Assembly (NCBI GenBank): GCA_947650285.1
Contig: CANTFL010001460.1
Span: 1-64,000 of the forward strand
Direction of reading: 5' to 3'
Length of the DNA: 64,000 nucleotides
From: Hyaloperonospora brassicae
Lineage: Eukaryota > Oomycota > Peronosporomycetes > Peronosporales > Peronosporaceae
Shown here: piece by piece, positions 25,905 through 35,031 of the stretch
Layout: every line of letters begins with the position of its first letter
Position numbering within the stretch: the first letter of the stretch is position 1
Position numbers and translations under genes: made by a program
Notes under the pieces: generated by a model
The model's database searches: none
Told to the model about the DNA's origin: nothing
The model's input: only the letters and a program-made list of their open reading frames with translations

Positions 25905-25951
25905 CGACAGACAGACAGACAGACAGACAGACAGCCAGACAGATAGACAGA
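25905..25951 (+). repeat. (AGAC)n microsatellite upstream of the mucin-like gene
   Basis: About eleven AGAC units, slightly interrupted, end about 100 bp before the start codon at 26050, so they may lie in the 5' UTR. They are complementary to the GTCT array downstream of the same gene. Confidence 0.9.
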
Positions 25952-26049
25952 CCGCTCGACGCGATTGCACGAACGAACCCTCGAGTTGCCCACGTCGCGA
26001 TCGCTGACTTGTCGTCGTCCTATCAAGCGAGAGAGCGCGCGAGACCGAC

Positions 26050-27288
26050 ATGAGCGCGAAGCGACAGTCCCTCACGACGCTGTGGCTCCTCCTGTGCGTC
26101 TTGACGCTCAGCGCCACGGCCCAGACGCCGAGCAACTCGTCCGCTTCAGGCCCCACCCGAGCGACGCCCGCGACAGCCGCAGCACCGGACGCGGACCTGC
26201 CGACGACGACGACAGCCGACCGCGCGACGGCGGAGACCGACTCGAACGCGCCTTCGGATGCGTCGCCGTCCGTGGGGAACCCCTCGACGCCGGCGCCGCC
26301 CACTGCGTCGGCCAACGCGCCGAGCGGTACGACCCGAACGCCCGACCCGAGTGCCGAACTGACGACGACCACGTCGGACACGTCGGAACCCGTAACAGGA
26401 GAGACGCCGACGAGTCCGACGACACCGGCGACGACACCGTCGACGAGAACGCCACCGACGACGCCACCGGCGACGAGAACGACACCGTCGACGACGACAC
26501 CGACGGCGACACCAGCGCCCGCGACGCCCGTGGCGCCTGTTGCACCTGCGGCCGGCGCTTCAGGAAGTTCGCCGCTTCTGCCGCTCGGACCTGTAGATGG
26601 CGCAGCATCGACGCCGGCGGACTCGAGCCCTGCGCTGGACCCGTCGGAGATCTCGTCCGTGTACGGCACGTTGCCGCCCAGCGTCGAGGGCGGCGCGCCG
26701 GCGGACAACAGCGACCGCGAGAGCAACGCGTCGGCGACGTCCCCGGGGTGGGTCGTCCCGGTCGTCGTGGCCGCCGTTGTGCTGCTGGCGCTGCTCGTCA
26801 TCACGTTCTACGTGCGCACGCGCAAGCGCGAGGAGCCGGACAACTTGGACCGCCCGAGCGAGCACTTCTTCGAGGCCCCGCGGTCCAACACGAACTACGC
26901 GAACGCCGCGGGCGGGACCGGTAGCGCCGCAGGGGGCGCCACGCCCGTGATCCGTGGGCGGATGACGGCGGACGAGCGGGCGCAGAAAGAGGCCGCGCTG
27001 GCCATGCGGAAGCCGTCGGGAGCACTGGCGGTCGCGCCCACTTCGGGGCCGCCTAAGATGCCGACGAGGACGTTGTCGCACCCGCGTCAAGAGCCGGTGC
27101 GGGCGCTGGTGGAGCCGCAGTTTACGCTGCAGGAGGAGGTCGAGTTGGAGCGCTCGCAGCGCTCGATGCACGTGGCGAGTGCGCGCCGCTCGCCACAGGC
27201 GGCAGTGAGCCCTGTGAGTCAGTCGTATGAGATGGACCCGTCGTTTGATATGGCGGCCGGTGCTTCGGTGCCAGGGGTGACGCTGTGA
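26050..27288 (+). CDS. Mucin-like type I membrane protein
   Basis: Single-exon frame, 412 aa. Signal peptide residues 1-24 ('LWLLLCVLTLSATA', predicted cleavage before Q-T-P). The ectodomain (25-232) is almost only Thr, Pro, Ala and Ser with repeats such as T-P-x-T-T-P, a typical substrate for dense O-glycosylation. One membrane span lies at about 234-255 ('VVPVVVAAVVLLALLVITFY') followed by stop-transfer 'RTRKR'. A cytosolic tail of about 155 residues contains 'GRMTADERAQKEAALAMRKP'. It is probably a cell-surface or wall-associated protein; no catalytic domain is seen. The very high GC content opens long frames on the other strand (25848-26804, 26560-27297), which are shadows. Confidence 0.82.
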   Translation: MSAKRQSLTTLWLLLCVLTLSATAQTPSNSSASGPTRATPATAAAPDADLPTTTTADRATAETDSNAPSDASPSVGNPSTPAPPTASANAPSGTTRTPDPSAELTTTTSDTSEPVTGETPTSPTTPATTPSTRTPPTTPPATRTTPSTTTPTATPAPATPVAPVAPAAGASGSSPLLPLGPVDGAASTPADSSPALDPSEISSVYGTLPPSVEGGAPADNSDRESNASATSPGWVVPVVVAAVVLLALLVITFYVRTRKREEPDNLDRPSEHFFEAPRSNTNYANAAGGTGSAAGGATPVIRGRMTADERAQKEAALAMRKPSGALAVAPTSGPPKMPTRTLSHPRQEPVRALVEPQFTLQEEVELERSQRSMHVASARRSPQAAVSPVSQSYEMDPSFDMAAGASVPGVTL

Positions 27289-27403
27289 TAGGGACACGGA
27301 CAGGTGAAGAAGAGCTCACTTGCCGTCGCTCTGTGCGTGTGGTGGAAAGCGCAGTAACAGCCGAAGAAGGGCGTTGTACATGTTCCTTTTGATTTGATAC
27401 GTG

Positions 27404-27453
27404 ACTGTCTGTCTGTCTGTCCGTCTGTCTGTCCGTCTGTCCGTCTGTCCGTC
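27404..27453 (+). repeat. (GTCT)n microsatellite downstream of the mucin-like gene
   Basis: A CTGT/CCGT-interspersed GTCT array about 115 bp after the stop codon, likely in the 3' UTR. It is the reverse complement of the AGAC array upstream of the same gene. Confidence 0.9.
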
Positions 27454-27648
27454 CTGCGCTGTGCTCGTGTTTCTTGCGCTAATAGCGGTAGGGAACAGGC
27501 GAGTGAGTCGATACGACGTCGATGGCAGTCGTTGAGAAGACACTGCGACTGCAAACGCGTGTAGTCGGTGATGACGGTGCTATTTTGATTTATATTAGCG
27601 GTAAAAAATTGTGTATATGTATTGCTAAATGAACCAGTGTGCTAATAT

Positions 27649-27721
27649 GTCCGCGTGGCCTAATGGATAAGGCATCGCCCTCCGAAGGCGGGGATTGGGG
27701 GTTCGAGTCCCCTCGAGGACG
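27649..27721 (+). tRNA. tRNA-Arg (anticodon CCG)
   Basis: 73 nt fold as a cloverleaf: acceptor 27649-27655 (GTCCGCG) with 27714-27720 (CGAGGAC), one mismatch; D arm GGCCTAATGGATAAGGC; anticodon stem TCGCC/GGCGG around loop CTCCGAA (anticodon CCG); T arm GGGGG-TTCGAGT-CCCCT. The A-box and B-box (GGTTCGAGTCC) are intact and there is no intron. Confidence 0.96.
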
Positions 27722-27722
27722 C

Positions 27723-27726
27723 TTTT
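27723..27726 (+). terminator. Pol III terminator of tRNA-Arg
   Basis: A TTTT run starts two bases after the discriminator base. Confidence 0.7.
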
Positions 27727-28633
27727 GATCTTTTCACAGAGCTCGAATTTAGAACGGGGCAAAAATCTGCTTTGTGTATGGCACTCATTATGCTTGGTCA
27801 CCAATTACTGCGGCGCATTCGGCACAGCACTACTTATCAGCTCTTTTACCGAAGCAATGAGAATATCATCTGGTCAAGCAATACTTGCGTGTCCTTAGTA
27901 TGGTTGCCGCTTGGCTGGATGTGATGTACGAGATAGCGTGTTCCCCGACGTATCGACGCCAAGTTTATATGCAACGCAGGACCCATGCGCACTTTGCCGA
28001 TTGCAATGGCAAGAGACACGGCTCTACCGCTCACGCATGTCTGGGCGCTGTAGCAATAATCCAGAATATAGCTGAGCTTCTGAACAGACGTTTTAGTCTC
28101 GTACTTATTTGTATCGCTTGCAAACGCCTACAATACTCTTTGTAGCTAGCGGGGTCAGTCTACCGTGCGCTTGGAACCGATAGCCGTATCTACACACAAA
28201 AGGAATATGAAAATTGATTGGAGAAGAGTTGTGTCCAGCAAGGGTGGTCTAAACTTCAATCGAGTCGGACTGAAAATGTCGCACGAGAATAGTTGCAATT
28301 TTTATATGAGAACTGAACCCCATTTCTAACACAACACCGCGTCGAGAAGAAGTCACCATATGTTGGAGATTGCTGGTTCATCCGCTCCCAGTTTTTTTAC
28401 ATACGTGCACTGAGTAAAAGTGCCGCATTGTAAAAACACCTTGACTTCGCAGTCGAAGAGGACAATTCGGTTTGAAAAAGGTACATCTGTATGTCAATTG
28501 GAGGTATATGTGCAATCCAAGATGACACAAGCACATGGCATCAAGCCTCCGACATGAGAGAAAGTGCCAACAACAACTCAAGTATATAGGTTCCACATAT
28601 ATTTCATGCGACAACATATACAAGCACTTTGTG
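27727..28633. other. No gene recognised
   Basis: AT-richer spacer between the tRNA and element E1. It has short frames without motifs and is the pre-insertion locus of E1. Confidence 0.55.
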
Positions 28634-28638
28634 GGCAC
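28634..28638. repeat. Target-site duplication GGCAC, left
   Basis: GGCAC directly precedes the left LTR and recurs at 36630-36634 after the right LTR. This is a perfect 5-bp duplication, as expected from Ty3/Gypsy integrase. Confidence 0.93.
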
Positions 28639-29030
28639 TGTAACGGGGCACACCCTTGCGTGAACTTAACGCAAGGGTTTTCGGTGCCCCGACAGACGTA
28701 CACATGGCAAGCGAGGAAGCGTAGGTAGGGTAAAAGCAGAACTGTTATATTAATATAATTAAGTCTTTTAACTACTGTCTCTCTGTTTGACTTAGCGTAA
28801 CTATACTAATATAACTGAGTGTATGGTGACGTCTCGTCACCACTCATTGCGCGCGTCTTGCGGCGATTGGTGGGTTGATATCATCACGATATCAACCGAT
28901 GAACAGACTCTTTGGCCGACCCTTCAATATCACCACTTTGGTGATATTGTTTAAAGAATATACAACTTCGTATTCTTTATTGTCACTTTCCTTAAAGTGA
29001 TAATTTCATGTAACGGGCTGCTCCGTTACA
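28639..29030 (-). repeat. 3' LTR of E1
   Basis: 392 bp, TGTAACGGGG to CTCCGTTACA. It contains several short hairpins, among them CCCTTGCGT/ACGCAAGGG nested inside CGGGGCAC/GTGCCCCG, GGTGACG/CGTCACC, GATATC/GATATC, AATATCACC/GGTGATATT and AGAATA/TATTCT. The promoter for the genomic RNA is expected in the other copy; read on the plus strand this LTR lies 131 bp upstream of the antisense frame. Confidence 0.95.
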
Positions 29031-29043
29031 TCACACCCCCCTT
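29031..29043 (-). promoter_or_regulatory. Polypurine tract of E1
   Basis: On the minus strand AAGGGGGGTGTGA lies directly before the 3' LTR, the expected place for plus-strand DNA priming. The same tract, slightly changed, follows the E1-related LTR at 62653. Confidence 0.8.
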
Positions 29044-29161
29044 AACTGATAGTCACCGTGTGACTATCGAAAATATGGAGGCCACTCGTTGGCCACCATT
29101 GGGACAGGGAGCACTTGTTAGTCCGTTCCATTCACTTTCCGCTTGACCTCGCATAGTTAAC

Positions 29162-30766
29162 ATGTCTATGCGAGATGACTCAAGACCTACACAGCCCGGT
29201 GCTGTGCCAGCCTCTGCAGCAGGCATTTCGTCGTCTGCTGCTCGTTCTTCGCCTGCAGCAACAGGTGCTGCAGGTGCACGCGGCACCTCACCGCGTGCGC
29301 ATGATGACCTCGACGTAGAGGTCATCTACTCTGGCGAGTCAGACGTGTCTGACTCGGGCAATGCGCCAGAGGCGTCTCGCTCACCGGCGACGCCTCAGTG
29401 TTCGCCAAGGCCACTGCCGAACGAACGGACTCGTGAGTTGCAACACAGTCTGTTCGGCAGTGATGACGAATCGGGTGATGAGTATGTTTGCTCATCACCG
29501 CAATCAGCTCGTGCTCCTTCGCACGAGCGACTTGACGATGGTGCAACCCATCGTCATACTGACAATCGTGGTACCGACAAGGGTACCACTGTGAAGCGTG
29601 ATGAGCTGAAGCCGTGGCGTTTGCCCGAACGGCTCATCAATAGCTTGTCTCACGAGACAGGCCAACACCATCGAATACCCTTATTCGATGCAACTGAGCT
29701 TCACGGCTTGAGTTCCAGCGCGAAGAACTTTCGCGCTGAAGAAGATTTTTATCTCGATGTCTTTCTTAGACATCGATGGTACAACAGCAACCAAAAGCGT
29801 GAAAAAACATCGCTTTTGGCTGCGAGGAACGCGTTCGTTCAAAACGTAAAAAAATTTGGGCGAGAAGGGTGGCTCAAGAAACTTGAGGCGACACGCCTCA
29901 GGTTCGAAAGGCGAACGCCAACCGGTGCTAGGTACCGGTTGCATTGTTTATCTAGTGAGGCAGGCATTCCTTGCCTCACATGGGGAGACCCTTGTGCGAG
30001 TTGTGTTGACAACTCGCAGCGTGCACATAGGTATGTGTTTTCCCTAAGTTCGACCTGGGGAAGGGCACACATCTCGGCTGAGATGCGTGACGCGATTGCA
30101 AACTTGCAATCCGTATACAAGCGCCAGAAGCGCGTGTTTACCGATGGGCCCGAGGACTCATCGGATGGGTCTCGTCATACTGGCGGACGAGACCTTCAAC
30201 ATCCATCAACAGATGAGAGTGGGGCTCCCAGCTGTTCCAGGAGGGTGGATACCCCCGCCACTCGACGAGGTAGCTCGTCCTTGATCCTGAATCGTCACGG
30301 TGATTCAAGATACGCTCCACTAGAAAGCGTTGATCACCGTGAGCATCCACCAAAGGATGTGGTGGAGGAGGAAAGAACTCCTCGAGATGATTCGGTTCAC
30401 CATCTCGACTCTCACGAGATGGATCGCGCAATCGATGAATTGCGCGATGACTTGAAGCACGAGCGCGACCGGCGCTACGCTTTGACCGATACCGTGCGGA
30501 AGAACCGCAAGGGTCACGAGGCTGATCGGGCGAGGGATCGCGCCAATTATGCCACAGCGCAGCTTCAGGTCGAGCGGGATGTCCGCTCCCTATTCGGCGA
30601 GCTGGCGACAGCTCGCGGGGAGATATCTCGGTTGAGTTCCGAGGTATCATATCTGCGCGACCAGTCGGATCGTCTGGAGCGCGAACGAAAAAACTTGATG
30701 GATGTTCTTGAACGTGGGGGCTATCTTCATCGGAAGAAGAAGGCTCGTACTGACAGTACGATCTAA
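29162..30766 (+). CDS. Antisense ORF of E1 (aORF1), coiled-coil protein with basic tail
   Basis: Intact 534-codon frame on the strand opposite gag-pol, starting 131 bp inside the 3' LTR and ending over the pol C-terminus. Residues 1-150 are Ala/Ser/Asp-rich and disordered. Residues about 180-325 look folded ('EEDFYLDVFLRHRWYNSNQK', 'NAFVQNVKKFGREGWLKKLE') and hold a Cys cluster C-x8-C-x6-C-x2-C near 262-281. Residues 326-410 are disordered. Residues about 418-517 are a strong coiled coil ('RDVRSLFGELATARGEISRL'). The protein ends with 'HRKKKARTDS', a possible nuclear signal. No family is recognised. It stays open over 1.6 kb while gag and pol of the same copy are broken, and bases 29162-30137 have no competing minus frame. 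Extra antisense frames in this position are known in some plant Ty3/Gypsy lineages; a function is not established. Confidence 0.8.
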   Translation: MSMRDDSRPTQPGAVPASAAGISSSAARSSPAATGAAGARGTSPRAHDDLDVEVIYSGESDVSDSGNAPEASRSPATPQCSPRPLPNERTRELQHSLFGSDDESGDEYVCSSPQSARAPSHERLDDGATHRHTDNRGTDKGTTVKRDELKPWRLPERLINSLSHETGQHHRIPLFDATELHGLSSSAKNFRAEEDFYLDVFLRHRWYNSNQKREKTSLLAARNAFVQNVKKFGREGWLKKLEATRLRFERRTPTGARYRLHCLSSEAGIPCLTWGDPCASCVDNSQRAHRYVFSLSSTWGRAHISAEMRDAIANLQSVYKRQKRVFTDGPEDSSDGSRHTGGRDLQHPSTDESGAPSCSRRVDTPATRRGSSSLILNRHGDSRYAPLESVDHREHPPKDVVEEERTPRDDSVHHLDSHEMDRAIDELRDDLKHERDRRYALTDTVRKNRKGHEADRARDRANYATAQLQVERDVRSLFGELATARGEISRLSSEVSYLRDQSDRLERERKNLMDVLERGGYLHRKKKARTDSTI

Positions 30767-31115
30767 GCCTCCCCACGTAAAACGTAGGATGCGTGCGCAT
30801 CTTACGTGGCAATTCGAGTGTGTATGCATTGCCCTTGCGATGCAACACTTGAAATGGCTCAATGTATTTCGGCAGTAGTTTACTACTGCCGACACTAGTG
30901 ACTGCATGTCCAGGTAAGTTTACCGTAGACAGTAGTAATAGGTCATTAACTTCAAATGAAAGAACATTTGCTCTTCCATTCTTGTCTGCGTTCCGTTTCT
31001 GACGGTCCACCGCATTTGCGATGGAGTCCTGAACGAAACGGACTACCGGTTCTCGAGTCAGCAGGAAGTTCTCTGCTGACTCTTTGTTTTGTCTTTCAGT
31101 GCGCTTCGTGCGCAC
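30138..31115 (-). CDS. Pol C-terminus of E1: integrase tail, linker and chromodomain
   Basis: Frame of 325 codons. Residues about 50-115 are the integrase C-terminal GPY/F-like module ('SSKLLPKYIEPFQVLHRKGN', 'THPTFYVGRLRSY'). Residues about 120-250 are a Pro/Ser/Arg-rich linker. Residues about 262-315 are a chromodomain ('FLVERILNHRDD', 'YLVEWRGYPPSWNSWEP') with the aromatic cage residues in place. Chromodomains guide integration to modified histones. The frame is disconnected from the main pol frame by a shift in the acidic stretch at about 31116-31374, so this copy cannot make one polyprotein without frameshifting. The last 629 bp overlap aORF1 on the other strand. Confidence 0.9.
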   Translation of the reverse strand: MRTKRTERQNKESAENFLLTREPVVRFVQDSIANAVDRQKRNADKNGRANVLSFEVNDLLLLSTVNLPGHAVTSVGSSKLLPKYIEPFQVLHRKGNAYTLELPRKMRTHPTFYVGRLRSYCQYEPSSSDEDSPHVQEHPSSFFVRAPDDPTGRADMIPRNSTEISPRELSPARRIGSGHPARPEAALWHNWRDPSPDQPRDPCGSSARYRSKRSAGRARASSHRAIHRLRDPSRESRDGEPNHLEEFFPPPPHPLVDAHGDQRFLVERILNHRDDSGSRTSYLVEWRGYPPSWNSWEPHSHLLMDVEGLVRQYDETHPMSPRAHR

Positions 31116-31373
31116 TGCTAAGAGATTGTTCTCTTCTTCAGCGAGGTTGTCTTCTTCCTCGCTGGCATAATCGTTGACGATGCTGAATATACCAGCATCG
31201 TCATCATCGTCCGAGTCAATAATAGCGTCATCGCTATTATTGAGGTGATTTGCTTCATCGATGTCGACTTGATCGACATCGGCATCATACGCGACGACGT
31301 TAGCGTCGACACGTGATGATCAAGAGCCAAAACGGGTTTTGCTCGAGCGAGTCCCTCCCCCCTTATCCAAGAG

Positions 31374-33731
31374 TCACACTCTATAAGGGTAGAAAATACG
31401 AGGATGGCGTACGCCATTCACGTAAAACGGTGTGTGCTGTGTCGAAGCATGCACCGAATTATTAATGGCGAATTCCACCATGGGTAGGAATTCGCTCCAA
31501 CTCGGAAACGAGTGGACATATCCTCGAAGGATCTCTTCGAGGACACGGTTCGCACGTTCCGTCTGACCATCTGTTTCTGGATGGTCAGAAGTGGACATCT
31601 TCAATCGTGTTCCGAGAGTACGGAACACGGTTTGCCAAAATGCCGCCGTGAACCGAGGGTCACGGCCAGATACGAGTTCACGGGGTAACCCGTGGAGTCT
31701 AAAGACCGTGTCTAGAAAGACACGAGCACAACCTTGAGCCTTGATTGACTCAGGGACAGCAGCAAGATGGACCATCTTGCTGAATCGGTCCACAAACACA
31801 AGAATACCATTATTCTTGTGAGCGTCTTCGGGAAACCCGAAGACGAAGTCCATTGAAACGGACTGCCAGCACTCTGTCGGAACAGGCAGAGGCTGCAATG
31901 GCGCACGGGATGAAGGACTAGGCTTCACCCGTTGACAAACCTCGCAAGCACTTATATACTTGCGAGCAAACTGATACTGGCGGGGCCAGTAAAAGTCGCG
32001 ACTTACCGTGAGGTAAGTCTTTTCTCTACCACGATGGCCGCTTGTTGGGGCATCGTGACACTCATACATGATGCGCAAACGCAAATCATGATGAGCGGGT
32101 ACGACGACACAAGGCGTGTCGTCGGCAACAGCTGTATAGTACAGCAATCCGTTGCGTGTACTATACCGATCCGATGAGGATAGGTACAAAGCCGGTAAAT
32201 CTTTCATGGATTTACTGGATGGATTCACCAGGTGATCCATCAATCGCAGAAGATCCTTATCTTCCGCGTTTGCCTTTCGTACGTCGTCAAGTAAACTTGA
32301 CGACGGGACACCGACTGACAGTGTCGCAACAGTGGGCTTATCCTCACTGTTGATTTGTGCGTCCGGCTCGAAATCGGGCCGGCGCGAAAGCGCATCAGCG
32401 ACGACATTGAGTCGTCCTGGTTTATACTCCACGGAGAAGTTATAATCCGCGAAGAAAGACAGCCACCTCGCTATCCTTTGCGAGAGATGTGAGCTTTTTA
32501 CGGTCGTGCGTAATGACGCATGGTCCGTATAAACGATGAACGGTCTATCTCCCAAGAGATAGACGCGAAACTTAGCCAGTGCGTACTTCATGGCAAGGAG
32601 TTCCTTGTCATGCACTGGGTAATTACGCTCAGCTGCTTGCAGCTGACGCGACTGATAACAGATGACGCGCTCCGCGCCGTCTCCATCGAGATACATTAAC
32701 GCACAGCCTATTGCAAAATCGCTGGCGTCACAGACCACATGAAATGGTCTGTCGTGATCTGCAATCGACAAGATCGGCGATTGCATCAAGCTTTGCTTGA
32801 TACCCTCACAGGAACGCTGGCACTCAGTGTTCCATGACCTCTTGACATTTTTCTTGAGCAAGCAAGAAAGATGCACAGTCATCTCGGCGTAGTTGCGCGA
32901 GTACTTGTGCAAGTACGCCGCTAGACCAATGAACTTCCTTAGTCCCTCGACATCGACTGGCACTGGCCAGTCGGTGATCGCCTTGATCTTTTCGGGATCA
33001 GGGCGTACGCCGTGTTTACCCGCGATGCATCCAAGAAGTGGGATTTCGCTAGCCGCGAATATACACTTCTTGAGGTTGTCGTACAACTTATGCTTGCGCA
33101 TAAGTTGAAGGACTTGACGAATGTGAGTTCTGTGAAGTTCAACGTCTGTCTTTACGTCCATATCCCGGCTATGGACGGACACATCGTCAGAGTAACTCGT
33201 TGCAAAATCACGCACCGGTCTCAACAGATTTGTGACACATCTGTTGAATGTTGCTGGGGCATTACTCAGCCCCTGTGGCATCACTAGCCACACCCACAGC
33301 ATCCCGCTGGGGGTACTCATTGCCGTGAACGGGATGTCCCGTTCACGCATGAGTATCTGATAGAATCCATCCATCAGATCCATGGACGAAAAGATGGTGC
33401 TCTTTGACATACTATCTATGATGACGTCCTTCCTCGGTATCGGCGTCTGAGCCGGTACCGTTGAAGCATTCAACTTGTTGAATGCGTGCACTATCTGCCA
33501 CCCTCCTGTGGCCTTTCGCACACAGAAGGTCGGAGAGCTGTGAGGGGATGTTGATTCCATCACATGGCCCGCTGCTAAGCGATCGGCAAAGAACTTGTCG
33601 ATCTCTAGTACTTGTTCACGAGGCAGTGGCCACTGCTTCATGACACAGTACTTCGAGCCCGGTTTGTGCTCGATCTCGTGTCGAGTGCCTTTGTCTTTAG
33701 GTAACTCGCAAGGTACGGATTCAGGGAACAT
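31374..33731 (-). CDS. Pol of E1: reverse transcriptase, RNase H, integrase
   Basis: 785-codon frame. RT at about 60-240 with 'PQGLSNAPATF' and the catalytic box Y-S-D-D (residues 180-183; most Ty3 elements have Y-I/F/L-D-D). RNase H at about 330-450 ('VVCDASDFAIGCALMYLDG', 'YPVHDKELLAMKYAL', 'YTDHASL'). Integrase zinc finger H-H-C-C at about 558-599 ('ISACEVCQR') and D,D,E core ('SMDFVFGFPED', 'SGRDPRFTAAFW', 'DGQTERANRVLEE'). It makes and inserts the DNA copy. It overlaps the preceding frame (33721-34263) by 11 bp in another phase; E1t shows the ancestral uninterrupted reading, so a one-base shift has broken this copy. Confidence 0.93.
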   Translation of the reverse strand: MFPESVPCELPKDKGTRHEIEHKPGSKYCVMKQWPLPREQVLEIDKFFADRLAAGHVMESTSPHSSPTFCVRKATGGWQIVHAFNKLNASTVPAQTPIPRKDVIIDSMSKSTIFSSMDLMDGFYQILMRERDIPFTAMSTPSGMLWVWLVMPQGLSNAPATFNRCVTNLLRPVRDFATSYSDDVSVHSRDMDVKTDVELHRTHIRQVLQLMRKHKLYDNLKKCIFAASEIPLLGCIAGKHGVRPDPEKIKAITDWPVPVDVEGLRKFIGLAAYLHKYSRNYAEMTVHLSCLLKKNVKRSWNTECQRSCEGIKQSLMQSPILSIADHDRPFHVVCDASDFAIGCALMYLDGDGAERVICYQSRQLQAAERNYPVHDKELLAMKYALAKFRVYLLGDRPFIVYTDHASLRTTVKSSHLSQRIARWLSFFADYNFSVEYKPGRLNVVADALSRRPDFEPDAQINSEDKPTVATLSVGVPSSSLLDDVRKANAEDKDLLRLMDHLVNPSSKSMKDLPALYLSSSDRYSTRNGLLYYTAVADDTPCVVVPAHHDLRLRIMYECHDAPTSGHRGREKTYLTVSRDFYWPRQYQFARKYISACEVCQRVKPSPSSRAPLQPLPVPTECWQSVSMDFVFGFPEDAHKNNGILVFVDRFSKMVHLAAVPESIKAQGCARVFLDTVFRLHGLPRELVSGRDPRFTAAFWQTVFRTLGTRLKMSTSDHPETDGQTERANRVLEEILRGYVHSFPSWSEFLPMVEFAINNSVHASTQHTPFYVNGVRHPRIFYPYRV

Positions 33732-34263
33732 CCCTGAATTCAGTCAAATCCTTGTACAAAGGATTTGCCTGAAATGACTCCCAGGATTGAGACGTGTATC
33801 GCTCAATCCGAGTCTTCTCATCGAGGACACTCTCGTCCATAGATGAGCTGCTGAGAACCCGTTCGTTCTCAGCAAATACTGTTGCCGACCGAATATCGGC
33901 CACATACTCATCCTCCGTGACGAGTATGCAGATCGGCTTGACTTTGCCACTACGTAGATCACGCAAGAACCGTTTCGGTTCTTGCGTTGGCAATTGAGTT
34001 ATCTCCGAAGTTAACTTCGGAGGCACAATCAGATCAAGCGTATAAGCGCAAACACTTGATCTGTCATTGATCAAGATGTTCAACGTCTCGGTTTTCTCCT
34101 GGGAACTTGCTTCCACAGGTTGCTGAGGGCCTGATCCTTCAGCAAGTGACTCTTGAGGAATTCCTTCCTTAAGTACGTGGGGACTTGTTCCCTCGACTTC
34201 TTCTGACTGTGGCTGTGCAACCACAGTCAGGCACCGATCCTCTACGGTAGACTCTCCAGTCAA
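33721..34263 (-). pseudogene. Spacer between protease and RT of E1
   Basis: 180-codon frame with 'VNPLY/ANPLYKDLTEFRD'-type reading at its end, homologous to 1626-2306 of E1t. It is separated from the protease frame by an interrupted stretch at 34264-34306 and from the RT frame by a one-base shift near 33725. Confidence 0.8.
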
Positions 34264-34306
34264 CGTATAATGTCCAGGTTACCCTTTGGAGGAAACAGGT
34301 TTCTTT

Positions 34307-34903
34307 TTATCTAAGATGCTTCTCGCTAGGCATGCATCCATGTCCCGGTCCACTCGACTTCTTCGAGTGGTGGACCTTCGGCGCAGCCTGTACATCAGCA
34401 CAGCCGCCGGGAGCTTGCTCCACAGTGTAGTGATCAACTACACTGTGATCTTGTGCAGTCGTGCTAACGCCCGTACCGCAAGTGAGGCCATCGCACTCAC
34501 TCGCAGTACATTCACACGCTTGTGGACGCTCCAAGACGTTTATCGAATGACCATCTGATGAACAAGAGACAGGCATCTTCACGGATCGATGCTGCCAGCT
34601 CACCCTTGGCTCGTACTTTCTGAGCCAAGGTAATCCCAAGATGACATCAAATTTGTCATCCAGATCCAGTACGATGAAGTCATCATCGTACTGTTCGCTA
34701 TCTAACGTGTAGTGGATTACTACTACACGTTTCTCAACGGTTATCGATGCGCCTGTTGCAAGGCGCACCGTCATCCTTGTGAGGGGAATGTCGCGCTCAA
34801 CGAACTTGAGCCTACGACCCTCTAGTGACTGGCGACGAACAAAGTTGTTCGACGCCCCACAGTCTACTAGGGCACGAAGCGACAAATCATTTGTCGCTTC
34901 CAA
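34307..34903 (-). CDS. Aspartic protease domain of E1
   Basis: 198-codon frame with retropepsin motif 'LVDCGASNNFV' (Asp-Cys-Gly-Ala), 'DFIVLDLDDKFDVILGLPWL' and a variable C-terminal half. It should mature Gag and Pol. The first ATG may be internal to a Gag-Pol fusion; the preceding gag frame is shifted. Confidence 0.88.
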   Translation of the reverse strand: MEATNDLSLRALVDCGASNNFVRRQSLEGRRLKFVERDIPLTRMTVRLATGASITVEKRVVVIHYTLDSEQYDDDFIVLDLDDKFDVILGLPWLRKYEPRVSWQHRSVKMPVSCSSDGHSINVLERPQACECTASECDGLTCGTGVSTTAQDHSVVDHYTVEQAPGGCADVQAAPKVHHSKKSSGPGHGCMPSEKHLR

Positions 34904-35031
34904 CTTCTAGGTGATGAGTGACACCGCATCACCAGGTGCAAAATCACACAATGATTGTGTGTCTGGAGCAAGATTTGTCAATAGATTTGCAAATTCTCTT
35001 GAGGTTGCTGGATCAGTAAGGCGCTCTGTCC

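Noticed and set aside
25848..27297. Minus-strand frames of 318 and 245 codons
   Set aside because: Antisense shadows of the GC-rich mucin-like gene; composition reflects reversed Thr/Pro/Ala codons.
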